This document shows, piece by piece, positions 1-7,028 of a stretch of DNA of 33,291 nt (the stretch's first letter is position 1; the number at the start of each line of letters is the position of its first letter). The stretch is taken from contig DASYCO010000002.1 of NCBI GenBank assembly GCA_036500145.1, positions 1 to 33,291 on the forward strand. Reading direction: 5' to 3'. The DNA comes from CAMAVH01 sp036500145 (GTDB lineage: Bacteria; Pseudomonadota; Alphaproteobacteria; SMXQ01). A program made the position numbers and the translations under genes. A model generated the notes under the pieces. The model was not told the origin of the DNA. It made no database searches and saw only the letters and a list, made by a program, of their open reading frames with translations.

Positions 1-574
1 CCGGCAGTTCCAGTTCATAGCGGGCGAGGCGGTGGCCGTCGGTGGCGACGGCGCGCATCACCGGCGGTTTGGCGTCACTCGCGGCATGCAGGTAGATGCC
101 GTTGAGGTAATAGCGCGTCTCCTCGGTGGAGATGGCGAAGCTGGTTTTGGCGATAATGCGCTTGAGATCGTCCGCCGCCAGCCGGAAGCGGTGAGGCAGG
201 GCGCCCGCCGCCATCTGGGGGAAATCCTCGCGCGGAAGGCAGGCCAGCTCGAAGCGCGAGGAGCCCGCCGACACCGCCAGCCGCCCGCCTTCGCTGGACA
301 GCAGTTCCGCCTGCACCTGGGCCCCGTCCGGCAGCTTGCGAACGATGTCGTAGAGCATATGGGCGGGCGCGGTGGCCGAACCGTTGCGCAGCACATCGGC
401 GGGGATCGACTCCACGATCTCGATGTCCAGGTCGGTGGCGGTAAGTTTCAGCGCGCCCTTGGCGGCCTCGATCAGCACATTCGACAGGATCGGAATGGTG
501 TTGCGGCGCTCGACGACGCTCTGGACGTGGCCGAGGGCGCGCAGAAGGGCGGCGCGTTCGATGGTCAGTTTCAT
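1..574 (-). CDS. dnaN: DNA polymerase III beta sliding clamp, 5' part (runs off window)
   Basis: This is the N-terminal 191 residues of the replicative sliding clamp, which encircles DNA and tethers polymerase III. The protein starts MKLTIERAALLRALGHVQ and has the family's typical early segment VVERRNTIPILSNVLIEA, followed by TATDLDIEI and, near the window edge, AVATDGHRLARYE. These correspond to clamp domain 1 and the start of domain 2. The family is about 370 residues long, so roughly half is present and the rest lies beyond base 1. The ATG at 574 is the natural start because homology begins at once. The gene lies downstream of dnaA on the same strand, as in most bacteria. A strong terminator and a separate promoter lie between the two, so dnaN probably has its own transcription start. 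Identification is confident. Confidence 0.96.
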   Translation of the reverse strand, partial: MKLTIERAALLRALGHVQSVVERRNTIPILSNVLIEAAKGALKLTATDLDIEIVESIPADVLRNGSATAPAHMLYDIVRKLPDGAQVQAELLSSEGGRLAVSAGSSRFELACLPREDFPQMAAGALPHRFRLAADDLKRIIAKTSFAISTEETRYYLNGIYLHAASDAKPPVMRAVATDGHRLARYELELP

Positions 575-676
575 GATTCGGAGCGCTGAAAAAGGATCAA
601 GGGGTCGGGTTCCTGCCGTCAGTTCCCGCCGCGCGACGCGTCGGCCGGGCCGGCATGTGGATCCTGCGCAGCGCCC

Positions 677-699
677 CGGGAAACCCTGACGGGAAACCC
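677..699. repeat. short direct repeat in the dnaN leader
   Basis: The ten-base word CGGGAAACCC occurs at 677-686 and again at 690-699, a 13-base period, inside the 5' untranslated region of dnaN. The rest of 575-838 holds the promoter at 751-778 and nothing else that I can name. No match to the DnaA box TTATCCACA was seen. Confidence 0.5.
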
Positions 700-750
700 A
701 GAAAAGACCCGAAAAGGGCCGGGCGACGGCAGGCTCGCGGCCGGTCGCCG

Positions 751-778
751 ATTGTAGCAGAAGCGCTTGGTTTCCCAA
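751..778 (-). promoter_or_regulatory. sigma-70 type promoter for dnaN
   Basis: On the minus strand TTGGGA (773-778) and TACAAT (751-756) are separated by 16 bases, close to consensus -35 and -10 hexamers. The predicted start of transcription is near 744, about 170 bases upstream of the dnaN ATG. It lies after the dnaA terminator, which supports independent dnaN transcription. Confidence 0.6.
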
Positions 779-838
779 AGGGAATCGCGCCTGTCCGAGG
801 CCCGGGACAGGGCGTCCGGCGCGCCCATCCGGCCAGTA

Positions 839-866
839 AAAAACCGCCCTAAAAAGGGCGGTTTTT
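839..866 (-). terminator. bidirectional intrinsic terminator after dnaA
   Basis: A perfect 12-bp stem (AAAAACCGCCCT at 839-850, AGGGCGGTTTTT at 855-866) with a four-base A loop is flanked by A and T runs. It works as a terminator on the minus strand 40 bases after the dnaA stop and before the dnaN promoter. Confidence 0.9.
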
Positions 867-906
867 CAAAGGCTGTCGAAGACGCTCCGAAGAGCCGGGG
901 AAAGCC

Positions 907-2433
907 TCAGCTTTCCAGCATCCGGCGCAGCAGGTCGATGTCTTCCGAGAAGCTCGAATCGCCGGCCCGCAGCTCCTCGACCTTGCGCACGGCATGCATC
1001 ACCGTGGTGTGGTCGCGGCCGCCGAACTTGCGGCCGATCTCGGGCAGCGAGCGCGAGGTCAGCTGCTTGGCGAGGTACATGGCCACCTGGCGGGGGCGGG
1101 CCACGGCGCGCGCCCGGCGCGCCGAGGACATGTCCGAGATGCGGATGTTGAAATGCTCGGCGACGCGCTTCTGGATCTCTTCGATGGTGACCCGGCGGTC
1201 GTTGGCGCGCAGCAGGTCGTGCAGCACGTCCTGGGCGGTCTCCAGCGAGATGTCGCGGCCGACCAGGGTGGCATGGGCGACGACGCGGTTGAGCGCGCCT
1301 TCCAGCTCGCGGACGTTGGAGGTGATCTTATGGGCCAGGAACTCCAGCACCTTGGGCGGCACGTTGCCGCCGGCGCCTGCGAGCTTCTCGCCCTTGGACT
1401 GCAGGATCGACAGGCGCAGCTCGTAGTCGGTCTGGTGGATGTCGGCGACCAGGCCCCAGCCGAGGCGCGACTTCATGCGCTCTTCCATGCCTTCCAGGTC
1501 GGACGGCGACTTGTCGGCGGAGATGACGATCTGCTTGTTCTGGTCGACCAGCGCGTTGAACGTGTGGAAGAATTCTTCCTGCGTCGAATCGCGGCCCGAG
1601 ATGAACTGCACGTCGTCGATCATCAGCACGTCGACGGAACGGAACTGTTCCTTGAACGCCATGGTGTCGCGGAACCGCAGCGCCCGGATGAACTGGTACA
1701 TGAACTTCTCGGCCGAGAGGTAGATCACGCGCTTGGCCGGGTTGCGCTCGCGGATCGCCCAGGCGATCGCGTGCATCAGGTGGGTCTTGCCGAGGCCGAC
1801 GCCGCCGTAGAGGAACAGCGGGTTGAACGGCACGGTCTTGGCTTCCGCCAGGCGGCGGGCGGCGGCGTAGGCGAACTCGTTCGACTTGCCGACGACGAAG
1901 TTCTCGAAGGTGAAGCGCGGATCGAGCGGCGCGCTGATGTCGGCGCGGTCGTCGCCGAGGCCTCCCATCGGCTGGTTCATGTTCGCGCTGCCGAGGGCGG
2001 CGCGGGCGACCTCGCCGGCGGTCGCCGCCGTCTGCGTGAAGCTGCCGCTCACCGCATGGCCGTTGGAGGCGCTGCCGTTGGCGGCCGACGCGCCGCTCTG
2101 CGCGCCGAGGCCGTTGGGGCCGAGGGACGCCGCCTTCGGCGTCGCCGGACGGTGCACGCGCACGACGACGGCGCGCACGCTGGCGTTCTCCTCGCACCAG
2201 ATGGCGCGGATGCGTTCGAGGTAGTGGCGTTCGACCCAGTCGCGCATGAAGCGCGTCGGCACGCTGACGACCACCTCGCCTTCGCCGGCGTTGGCGAAGG
2301 TCAGCGGCTTGAGCCAGCTCTTGAACACGGCGTCGCCGAATTCGGCGCGCAGGCGGCCGAGCACGCGGTCCCATTGGGCGGCAGTCGGGGCGGCGGTCGG
2401 GGCGGTCATCGGGCTACCGGACTCCAGATTCAT
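907..2433 (-). CDS. dnaA: chromosomal replication initiator protein DnaA
   Basis: DnaA is the AAA+ initiator that binds DnaA boxes at oriC and melts the origin. The protein is 508 residues from the ATG at 2433, with an alternative ATG at 2409 (500 residues). Domain I (WDRVLGRLRAEFGDAVFKSWL) is near the N-terminus, and a low-complexity Ala/Gly/Ser linker (domain II) follows at about residues 75-135. The AAA+ domain has Walker A GGVGLGKTH near residue 210 and Walker B VLMIDDVQF near 268. The C-terminal domain IV carries the DnaA signature RDHTTVMHAVRKVEEL near 470. I chose 2433 because it follows the rhodanese stop by only 8 bases with an AGGA about 11 bases upstream; 2409 has TGGAG at similar distance. 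It appears cotranscribed with the upstream rhodanese gene and ends at a strong terminator. Confidence 0.97.
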   Translation of the reverse strand: MNLESGSPMTAPTAAPTAAQWDRVLGRLRAEFGDAVFKSWLKPLTFANAGEGEVVVSVPTRFMRDWVERHYLERIRAIWCEENASVRAVVVRVHRPATPKAASLGPNGLGAQSGASAANGSASNGHAVSGSFTQTAATAGEVARAALGSANMNQPMGGLGDDRADISAPLDPRFTFENFVVGKSNEFAYAAARRLAEAKTVPFNPLFLYGGVGLGKTHLMHAIAWAIRERNPAKRVIYLSAEKFMYQFIRALRFRDTMAFKEQFRSVDVLMIDDVQFISGRDSTQEEFFHTFNALVDQNKQIVISADKSPSDLEGMEERMKSRLGWGLVADIHQTDYELRLSILQSKGEKLAGAGGNVPPKVLEFLAHKITSNVRELEGALNRVVAHATLVGRDISLETAQDVLHDLLRANDRRVTIEEIQKRVAEHFNIRISDMSSARRARAVARPRQVAMYLAKQLTSRSLPEIGRKFGGRDHTTVMHAVRKVEELRAGDSSFSEDIDLLRRMLES

Positions 2434-2441
2434 TCTTCTTT

Positions 2442-2909
2442 TCAATCCTGTACCCAAGGCAGGCCGGAGGCCTTCCAGCCGTCCGTGGTGCCGCGATGTT
2501 TGGTGGCGTCGTGCGGGCCTTCGAAGCCGCCCGACACGTTGTAGGCGCGCCCGTAGCCGAGCTTGCCGAGCGCGATGGCCGCAGCCTTCGAGCGCGCGCC
2601 GGAACGGCAGAGAAACAGCACGGGCGCGTCGGGCGACGCGCCGGCGGCCTGCACCTGCTTGGCGAATTCCGGATTGACCTGCATGGAGGGGAAGACCTGC
2701 CACGGCACGAAGGACGCGCGCTTGCCGATCTGGCTCAGGTCGGGCACGCCGACGAACACCCATTCGGGCTGCGTGCGCACGTCGACGAGAACCGCGTTCG
2801 GCGCATCCTTCAAGATGCTCCAGGCCTGCTTCGGCGTCACGTCGCCGGCATAGCCGTCCGCCGGGACGACGTTGGCTTCTTCCGAAGTGCGTTGCGTCTG
2901 ATCTGCCAT
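2442..2909 (-). CDS. rhodanese-like domain protein, upstream of dnaA
   Basis: A single-domain rhodanese of 155 residues. Rhodaneses move sulfane sulfur through a persulfide on an active-site cysteine. Visible features are VLVDVRTQPEW near residue 40, the active-site loop starting at Cys101 (CRSGARS, the six-residue loop of sulfurtransferases rather than the seven-residue loop of Cdc25 phosphatases), and the C-terminal GGFEGPHD/GWKASGLPW typical of the family. The ATG at 2909 is preceded by AGGGGAG at good spacing; a longer frame reaching 2990 has no comparable ribosome binding site. No signal peptide is seen, so it is probably cytosolic. It ends 8 bases before dnaA on the same strand, so the two should be cotranscribed. 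The substrate is unknown. Confidence 0.9.
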   Translation of the reverse strand: MADQTQRTSEEANVVPADGYAGDVTPKQAWSILKDAPNAVLVDVRTQPEWVFVGVPDLSQIGKRASFVPWQVFPSMQVNPEFAKQVQAAGASPDAPVLFLCRSGARSKAAAIALGKLGYGRAYNVSGGFEGPHDATKHRGTTDGWKASGLPWVQD

Positions 2910-3119
2910 GCCTGGCTCCCCTGCCTCGCCGATCGCGCTCACGCGCCGCGCGTCTCGACGATCACTCACGCGCATTGAAAACGTACGCACGTCGTGAACG
3001 AAAACGTCGGTTACGAACTGACGGCCCTATGCCAAAGAAATTTCGGCGATATGTCCGATGGATATCCCCGGCCATCGGAGATGGTCGGTGTCCGACTTGA
3101 CGACCGGGGGTGGAGGCGG

Positions 3120-3148
3120 ACTCTAGCCATGCGTCTCCGGCCGTGCAA
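3120..3148 (-). promoter_or_regulatory. candidate promoter of the rhodanese-dnaA operon
   Basis: On the minus strand TTGCAC (3143-3148) and TAGAGT (3120-3125) are separated by 17 bases. The predicted start is near 3113, about 200 bases before the rhodanese ATG. The -10 hexamer plus the next base contains GAGTC, a GANTC site on both strands (3119-3123), so CcrM-type adenine methylation would fall inside the -10 element. Confidence 0.5.
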
Positions 3149-3345
3149 CGTGATCGAATAGCGAACGGTGAAAATTTTTAGGCGAGCGCGGGTTCTTCAT
3201 ATGTTGACTCGCAAACCGAAACGAGTCCCTGCGCGAACGTGCTGAATCTTTCCTTACGCTCTCGAAAGATTTACGCGCAGCCACGTCATGCCGAAAGAAT
3301 ATCGGCGAAGATTAAACGCCAAACAGCGGACGAAAATTATCGGGC

Positions 3346-3380
3346 AAAAACAAATGCCCGCGTCGACGAGCGACGCGGGC
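3346..3380 (-). terminator. intrinsic terminator downstream of rpsT
   Basis: A perfect 10-bp stem (GCCCGCGTCG at 3356-3365, CGACGCGGGC at 3371-3380) with a 5-base loop is followed on the minus strand by ATTTGTTTTT (3346-3355). It lies about 130 bases after the rpsT stop and separates rpsT from the rhodanese-dnaA transcript. Confidence 0.8.
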
Positions 3381-3511
3381 ACGAAACAATCAGAGTCACG
3401 AACGATAGAAAGTGGCGCGCAACAAAAACACTGCGAAGGCGAAGACGTCGAACGCTGGATCCGTTCGCGCTGCGCACGAAGCCGGCGCGGCGCTTCGGGA
3501 ACGCTCGCTCC

Positions 3512-3772
3512 TTAGAGCGCCTTCACGCGCGCCGACAGACGCGACAGCTTGCGCGACATCGTGTTCTTCAGGACGACGCCACGGCTGACGCCGCGCATCA
3601 TCTCCGGCTGCGCGGCCTTCAGGGCGGCGGCGGCCTCGTCCTTCTTGCCGGACGCGATCGCGACCTCAACGCTCTTCACCGCGCCGCGCACGCGCGTCAG
3701 GCGGGAGTGGTTGATGGCGGCGCGCTTCACGTTCTGCTTGGTCCGCTTCTTGGCAGACTTGATATTGGCCAT
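3512..3772 (-). CDS. rpsT: 30S ribosomal protein S20
   Basis: S20 is a small basic primary 16S rRNA-binding protein of the 30S subunit. The 86-residue product starts MANIKSAKKRTKQNVKR and keeps the family's Lys/Arg-rich N-terminal helix and the Ala-rich middle (AAAALKAAQPEMMRG), with a C-terminal SRKLSRLSARVKAL. The length matches the family. The ATG at 3772 has AAGG about ten bases upstream. The gene is monocistronic: a near-consensus promoter lies at 3825-3853 and a terminator at 3346-3380. rpsT next to dnaA is a common arrangement in Alphaproteobacteria; here the rhodanese gene lies between them. Confidence 0.97.
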   Translation of the reverse strand: MANIKSAKKRTKQNVKRAAINHSRLTRVRGAVKSVEVAIASGKKDEAAAALKAAQPEMMRGVSRGVVLKNTMSRKLSRLSARVKAL

Positions 3773-3824
3773 GGCTCAGCCTTTGCTGGATCGGTCTATT
3801 CGAGGGAATATCGGAAAGGCCGGG

Positions 3825-3853
3825 TTTATATCCCCCAGGCCCATATCCGTCAA
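3825..3853 (-). promoter_or_regulatory. strong sigma-70 type promoter for rpsT
   Basis: On the minus strand TTGACG (3848-3853) and TATAAA (3825-3830) are spaced by exactly 17 bases, one of the best matches to consensus in the window. The start of transcription would be near 3818, giving a leader of about 45 bases. This fits a highly expressed ribosomal protein gene. Confidence 0.75.
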
Positions 3854-3990
3854 TGCCGCAGATTCCTTGGGCTTGCGGCCCCTCGCCCCGCGAAAAGCCA
3901 GATTTCGCAAGGGTTTGTGGGGCCAGGGCAATGCCCAACCGTATGCAGCGTCCTGCGCCCCCGGAACCGGCCTTTTACCGCATGCAGCCC

Positions 3991-4764
3991 TTAGCGCTTG
4001 TAGGCCGGCTTCCGCTTTTCCATGAAGGCGGTCATGCCTTCCTTCTGGTCGGGCGTGGCGAAGCTCGCCTGGAACAGGCGGCGCTCGAAGCGGATGCCCT
4101 CGGCGAGCGAGCTCTCGAAGGCGCGGTTGACCGATTCCTTGACCATCAGCGCCGCCGTGCGCGACTGCAGGGCGATCTTGCCGGCGGTCTTGAGCGCCTC
4201 GTCGAGCAGCTCGGCGGCCGGCACCACGCGGCTCACCAGCCCGACGCGTTCCGCCTCGGCGGCGTCCATCATGCGGCCCGACAGGCACATGTCCATGGCC
4301 TTGGCCTTGCCGACGGCGCGGGTCAGGCGCTGGCTGCCGCCGGCGCCCGGCAGCACGCCGATGGTGACTTCCGGCTGGCCGAACTTGGCCGTGTCGGCGG
4401 CGATGATGATGTCGCACATCAGCGCCACCTCGCAGCCGCCGCCGAGCGCGAAGCCGGCCACCGCGGCGATCACCGGCTTGCGGCAGCGCGACACGCTCTC
4501 CCAGTCCTTGGTGATGAAGTCCTCGACGAACGCCTCGGTGAAGGTCTTGTCCTTCATCTCGACGATGTCTGCGCCGGCCGAGAAGGCCTTTTCCGACCCC
4601 GTGACGACGATGCAGCCGATGGCGGGGTCGCGCTCGAAGCCGCCGACCGCCTCGCCGAGTTCCTGGACCAGCTGCGTGTTCAGGGCGTTGAGCGCCTGGG
4701 GCCGGTTGAGGGTGATGAGGCCGACGGCGTCGCGGGTCTCGACGAGGATCATCTCATAGGCCAT
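3991..4764 (-). CDS. enoyl-CoA hydratase (crotonase family)
   Basis: This 257-residue crotonase-fold protein should hydrate 2-enoyl-CoA to 3-hydroxyacyl-CoA in fatty-acid beta-oxidation. The N-terminal VGLITLNRPQALNALN is the CoA-binding start of the family. The first oxyanion-hole segment is KAFSAGADI (residues 59-67) and the second ALGGGCEVALMCD. Both catalytic glutamates of true hydratases are in place: Glu112 in GGGCEVAL and Glu132 in FGQPEVTIG. The C-terminus FMEKRKPAYKR is also typical. Having both glutamates favours a hydratase over an isomerase or hydrolase of the same fold. The ATG at 4764 fits the family N-terminus. A gene of this family between mutM and rpsT is a recurrent alphaproteobacterial arrangement; a functional link to dnaA is not evident. 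Confidence 0.93.
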   Translation of the reverse strand: MAYEMILVETRDAVGLITLNRPQALNALNTQLVQELGEAVGGFERDPAIGCIVVTGSEKAFSAGADIVEMKDKTFTEAFVEDFITKDWESVSRCRKPVIAAVAGFALGGGCEVALMCDIIIAADTAKFGQPEVTIGVLPGAGGSQRLTRAVGKAKAMDMCLSGRMMDAAEAERVGLVSRVVPAAELLDEALKTAGKIALQSRTAALMVKESVNRAFESSLAEGIRFERRLFQASFATPDQKEGMTAFMEKRKPAYKR

Positions 4765-4836
4765 GGCGCGGTCTCTCCGGATGAGGAACGGGGGAAGGAT
4801 GCGGGCACGGAGGCACGGATGGGCCGGCGGCGGGCC

Positions 4837-5238
4837 TCAGCGGTCCGGCGACAGCGTGAAACGCACGGTCAGGCTGGGCGCCGTGCCGGAGAAGTTCAGC
4901 GTCAGCTCCTCGCGGTCGCGCAGGAAGCGGCCGCTCCCCTGGGCGCGCCAGCCGAGCTGCGGCAGGCTGGCGGCGTAGAACTTCAGCACGTCGGCGCGCG
5001 CCAGGCGGCCGGCCGCCTCGGCCTCGACGATGCGCCCCTCGGGCTTGTCGAACACCACGGCGGCGTCCTTATGCTCCGTCAGGCCGGGCATCAGCGGCAC
5101 GTCGTCCATCACGCTGAGGAAGGCCGGGGCCGGCTTCGGAGCCGAACTTGTCTGAGCCATGGCAGGCACCGCCGCAGGCCCCGCGACGAAGCAGGCGGCA
5201 AACAAGGCCAGCAGGGGAAGAAACAGGATCTGACGCAC
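4837..5238 (-). CDS. conserved exported protein of unknown function
   Basis: A 133-residue protein that I cannot assign to a named family. The N-terminus is a clear Sec signal peptide: MRQ, then a hydrophobic stretch of about 20 residues, ending at VPAMA before QTSSAPKP, so cleavage after residue 28 is likely and the mature protein of about 105 residues is periplasmic. The mature part contains LMPGLTEHKDAAVVFDKPEGRIVEAEA and ends with a strand-like ELTLNFSGTAPSLTVRFTLSPDR, suggesting a small alpha/beta domain. The start is a GTG at 5238 with AAGGAG about eight bases upstream. It lies 32 bases after mutM and 72 bases before the enoyl-CoA hydratase, so the three may share a transcript. The signal peptide is certain; the function is unknown. 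Confidence 0.85.
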   Translation of the reverse strand: MRQILFLPLLALFAACFVAGPAAVPAMAQTSSAPKPAPAFLSVMDDVPLMPGLTEHKDAAVVFDKPEGRIVEAEAAGRLARADVLKFYAASLPQLGWRAQGSGRFLRDREELTLNFSGTAPSLTVRFTLSPDR

Positions 5239-5270
5239 GGCGGGCTCCTTGGAACGAAGCCGACGTTATC

Positions 5271-6113
5271 TCACCGTTGGTGCACTGCACAATAAAATGT
5301 GGAGCGGCCCGACTGGACGATGCGCTTGATCTTGGCCTTGCGGCCCGCCGCCGCGCAGATGGCGCAGGCTTCGCCCTCGCGGTCGTAGACGGCGAAGCTG
5401 TGCTGGAAGTAGCCGAGCTCGCCCGTCGGCAGCTGATGGTCGCGCAAGGTGGAGCCGCCGGCGGCGATGGAGGCCTTCAGCACCTCCTTGATCGCGGCGA
5501 CCAGCTTGTCGGCCCGGGGGCCCTGCACCGCCTGCGCCAGGCGGGTGGGCGAGATGCCGGAGCGGTAGAGGCTCTCGCAGGCGTAGATGTTCCCGATGCC
5601 GGCCACCACCGTCTGGTCGAGCAGCGCCGACTTGATCGGCGTCTTCTTGCCCTTCAGCGCGGCGGCCAGCACGGGGCCGGTGAAGGCCGCGTCCAGCGGC
5701 TCCGGCCCGAGGCCCGCGAGCAGCGGATGGGCGGCGGCGTCGCCTTCGACGAAGGTCATCAGGCCGAAGCGGCGCGGGTCGGTGAAGCGCACCATGACGC
5801 CCGCCTCGGTCTCGAAGATCACATGATCGTGCGCGCCGGGCGGCGGATTGTTGTGGCCCTTGGGCATGATGACCATGCGCCCCGACATGCCGAGATGGAT
5901 GAGCCAGGTCAGCCCGTCGTCCAGCCGCACCAGGATGTACTTGGCCCGCCGCTCCAGCTTCAGCACGCGGCGGCCTTCGAGGCGCGCGGCGAAGCCCACG
6001 GGCAGCGGGATGCGCAGGTCGGCGCGACGGTTCTCGACCCGCGCCAGGCGCTGGCCGGTCATCACCGGGGCGAGGCCGCGGCAGACGGTTTCGACTTCGG
6101 GAAGTTCGGGCAT
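5271..6113 (-). CDS. mutM: formamidopyrimidine-DNA glycosylase
   Basis: MutM (Fpg) removes oxidised purines such as 8-oxoguanine and cuts the DNA by beta/delta elimination. The 280-residue protein starts MPELPEVETVCRGL; after Met removal Pro2 is the nucleophile and Glu3 the catalytic acid. The conserved lysine is in ERRAKYI. The H2TH region is seen in DQTVVAGIGNIYACESLYRSGI. The C-terminal zinc finger has Cys250, Cys253 and Cys275, but the fourth ligand position is His278 (FYCAVHQR) where the family normally has cysteine. I read this directly as TGT GCA GTG CAC. The ATG at 6113 is required by the Pro-Glu N-terminus. It diverges from ubiE. A TATATT box ends six bases before the ATG, so the mRNA could be leaderless. 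Confidence 0.97.
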   Translation of the reverse strand: MPELPEVETVCRGLAPVMTGQRLARVENRRADLRIPLPVGFAARLEGRRVLKLERRAKYILVRLDDGLTWLIHLGMSGRMVIMPKGHNNPPPGAHDHVIFETEAGVMVRFTDPRRFGLMTFVEGDAAAHPLLAGLGPEPLDAAFTGPVLAAALKGKKTPIKSALLDQTVVAGIGNIYACESLYRSGISPTRLAQAVQGPRADKLVAAIKEVLKASIAAGGSTLRDHQLPTGELGYFQHSFAVYDREGEACAICAAAGRKAKIKRIVQSGRSTFYCAVHQR

Positions 6114-6219
6114 GACCGGAATATAGGAACAAAAGGCGGGAAAACGAGGGCTTGTCGCCTGCGAAAAGCGGGCCGGCGGCAAGGTAGCGCAAGGCGGGAG
6201 CCTCGGCTATCTTGACGCC

Positions 6220-7020
6220 ATGTCCTCTCAGCAAGTCCCTGATAGTCCGGGCGAAACGCCCGAGACCGCCGATTTCGGCTTCCAGCAGGTGCCGCGCGGC
6301 GAAAAGAAGGCGCTGGTGCGCGGCGTCTTCGAGCGCGTCGCCAAGCGCTACGACCTGATGAACGACCTGATGAGTGGCGGCGTCCACCGCCTGTGGAAGC
6401 AGGCCATGGTCGACTGGCTGATGCCGCGCGCCAACTGGACCTTCCTCGACGTCGCCGGCGGCACCGGCGACATCGCCACCGCGATCCTGCGCGCCGTCGG
6501 CGGCGCGGCCCAATTGAAGGCCAAGGGCGGCCAGATCACGGTCGCCGACATCAATCCGGCCATGCTCGGGGTCGGCGCCGACCGCGCCGCCAAGCGCGGC
6601 CTGCACGACGCCCTGGAGTTCCTGGCCGCCGACGCCGAGCGCCTGCCGGTGAAGGACTGCAGCATCGACGCCTACACGGTCGCCTTCGGCCTGCGCAACG
6701 TCACCGACCTCGACGCGGCGCTGCGCGAGGCCAAGCGCGTGCTCAAGCCGGGCGGACGCTTCCTCTGCCTCGAATTCTCCAAGCCGGTGCTGCCGCTGCT
6801 CGGCCCGATCTACGATCGCTACTCCTTCACCGTGCTGCCGAAGCTCGGCGAGGTCGTGGCGAAAGACGGCGAATCCTATCGCTACCTCGCCGAGAGCATC
6901 CGCCGCTTCCCGGTGCAGGACGCCTTCGCCCAGCGCATTCGCGCCGCCGGCCTCGATCAGGTGAAGGTGCGCAATCTTTCGGGCGGCATCGCGGCCCTCC
7001 ATTCCGCCTGGCGCCTGTAA
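6220..7020 (+). CDS. ubiE: ubiquinone/menaquinone C-methyltransferase UbiE
   Basis: UbiE is a SAM-dependent class I methyltransferase that C-methylates the quinone ring precursor in ubiquinone (and menaquinone) synthesis. The protein has 266 residues. It has the family signature FERVAKRYDLMNDLMSGGVHRLWK near residue 37, the SAM-binding motif I FLDVAGGTGDIAT near 75, the second signature AYTVAFGLRNVTD near 150, and LKPGGRFLCLEFSKP. The C-terminal LSGGIAALHSAWRL is typical. The ATG at 6220 is the first in frame after the divergent gap. ubiB follows 8 bases later, so the two form an operon for ubiquinone synthesis. Confidence 0.97.
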   Translation: MSSQQVPDSPGETPETADFGFQQVPRGEKKALVRGVFERVAKRYDLMNDLMSGGVHRLWKQAMVDWLMPRANWTFLDVAGGTGDIATAILRAVGGAAQLKAKGGQITVADINPAMLGVGADRAAKRGLHDALEFLAADAERLPVKDCSIDAYTVAFGLRNVTDLDAALREAKRVLKPGGRFLCLEFSKPVLPLLGPIYDRYSFTVLPKLGEVVAKDGESYRYLAESIRRFPVQDAFAQRIRAAGLDQVKVRNLSGGIAALHSAWRL

Positions 7021-7028
7021 GACATCCC

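Larger units (their letters stand above)
3119..3397. other. cluster of five GANTC sites upstream of the dnaA operon
   Basis: GANTC occurs at 3119-3123, 3206-3210, 3223-3227, 3244-3248 and 3393-3397. About one site would be expected in 279 bases of this composition. GANTC is the target of the cell-cycle methyltransferase CcrM in Alphaproteobacteria. The roughly 600-base gene-free stretch 2910-3511 that holds this cluster also contains the promoter at 3120-3148, an 8-bp inverted repeat (TCCGATGG at 3054-3061, CCATCGGA at 3072-3079) and the rpsT terminator. No consensus DnaA box was seen, so I do not call it an origin. Confidence 0.5.

Noticed and set aside
994..2544. Long open frame on the plus strand opposite dnaA (over 500 codons).
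   Set aside because: It is a high-GC shadow of dnaA. Its composition is repetitive (Gly, Ala, Arg, His, Val), it has no family match that I recognise, and the minus-strand frame is unmistakable DnaA.
2910..3511. Replication origin (oriC) in the long gap upstream of dnaA.
   Set aside because: No copy of TTATCCACA or a close variant was seen, and no AT-rich array. GANTC sites alone do not define an origin.
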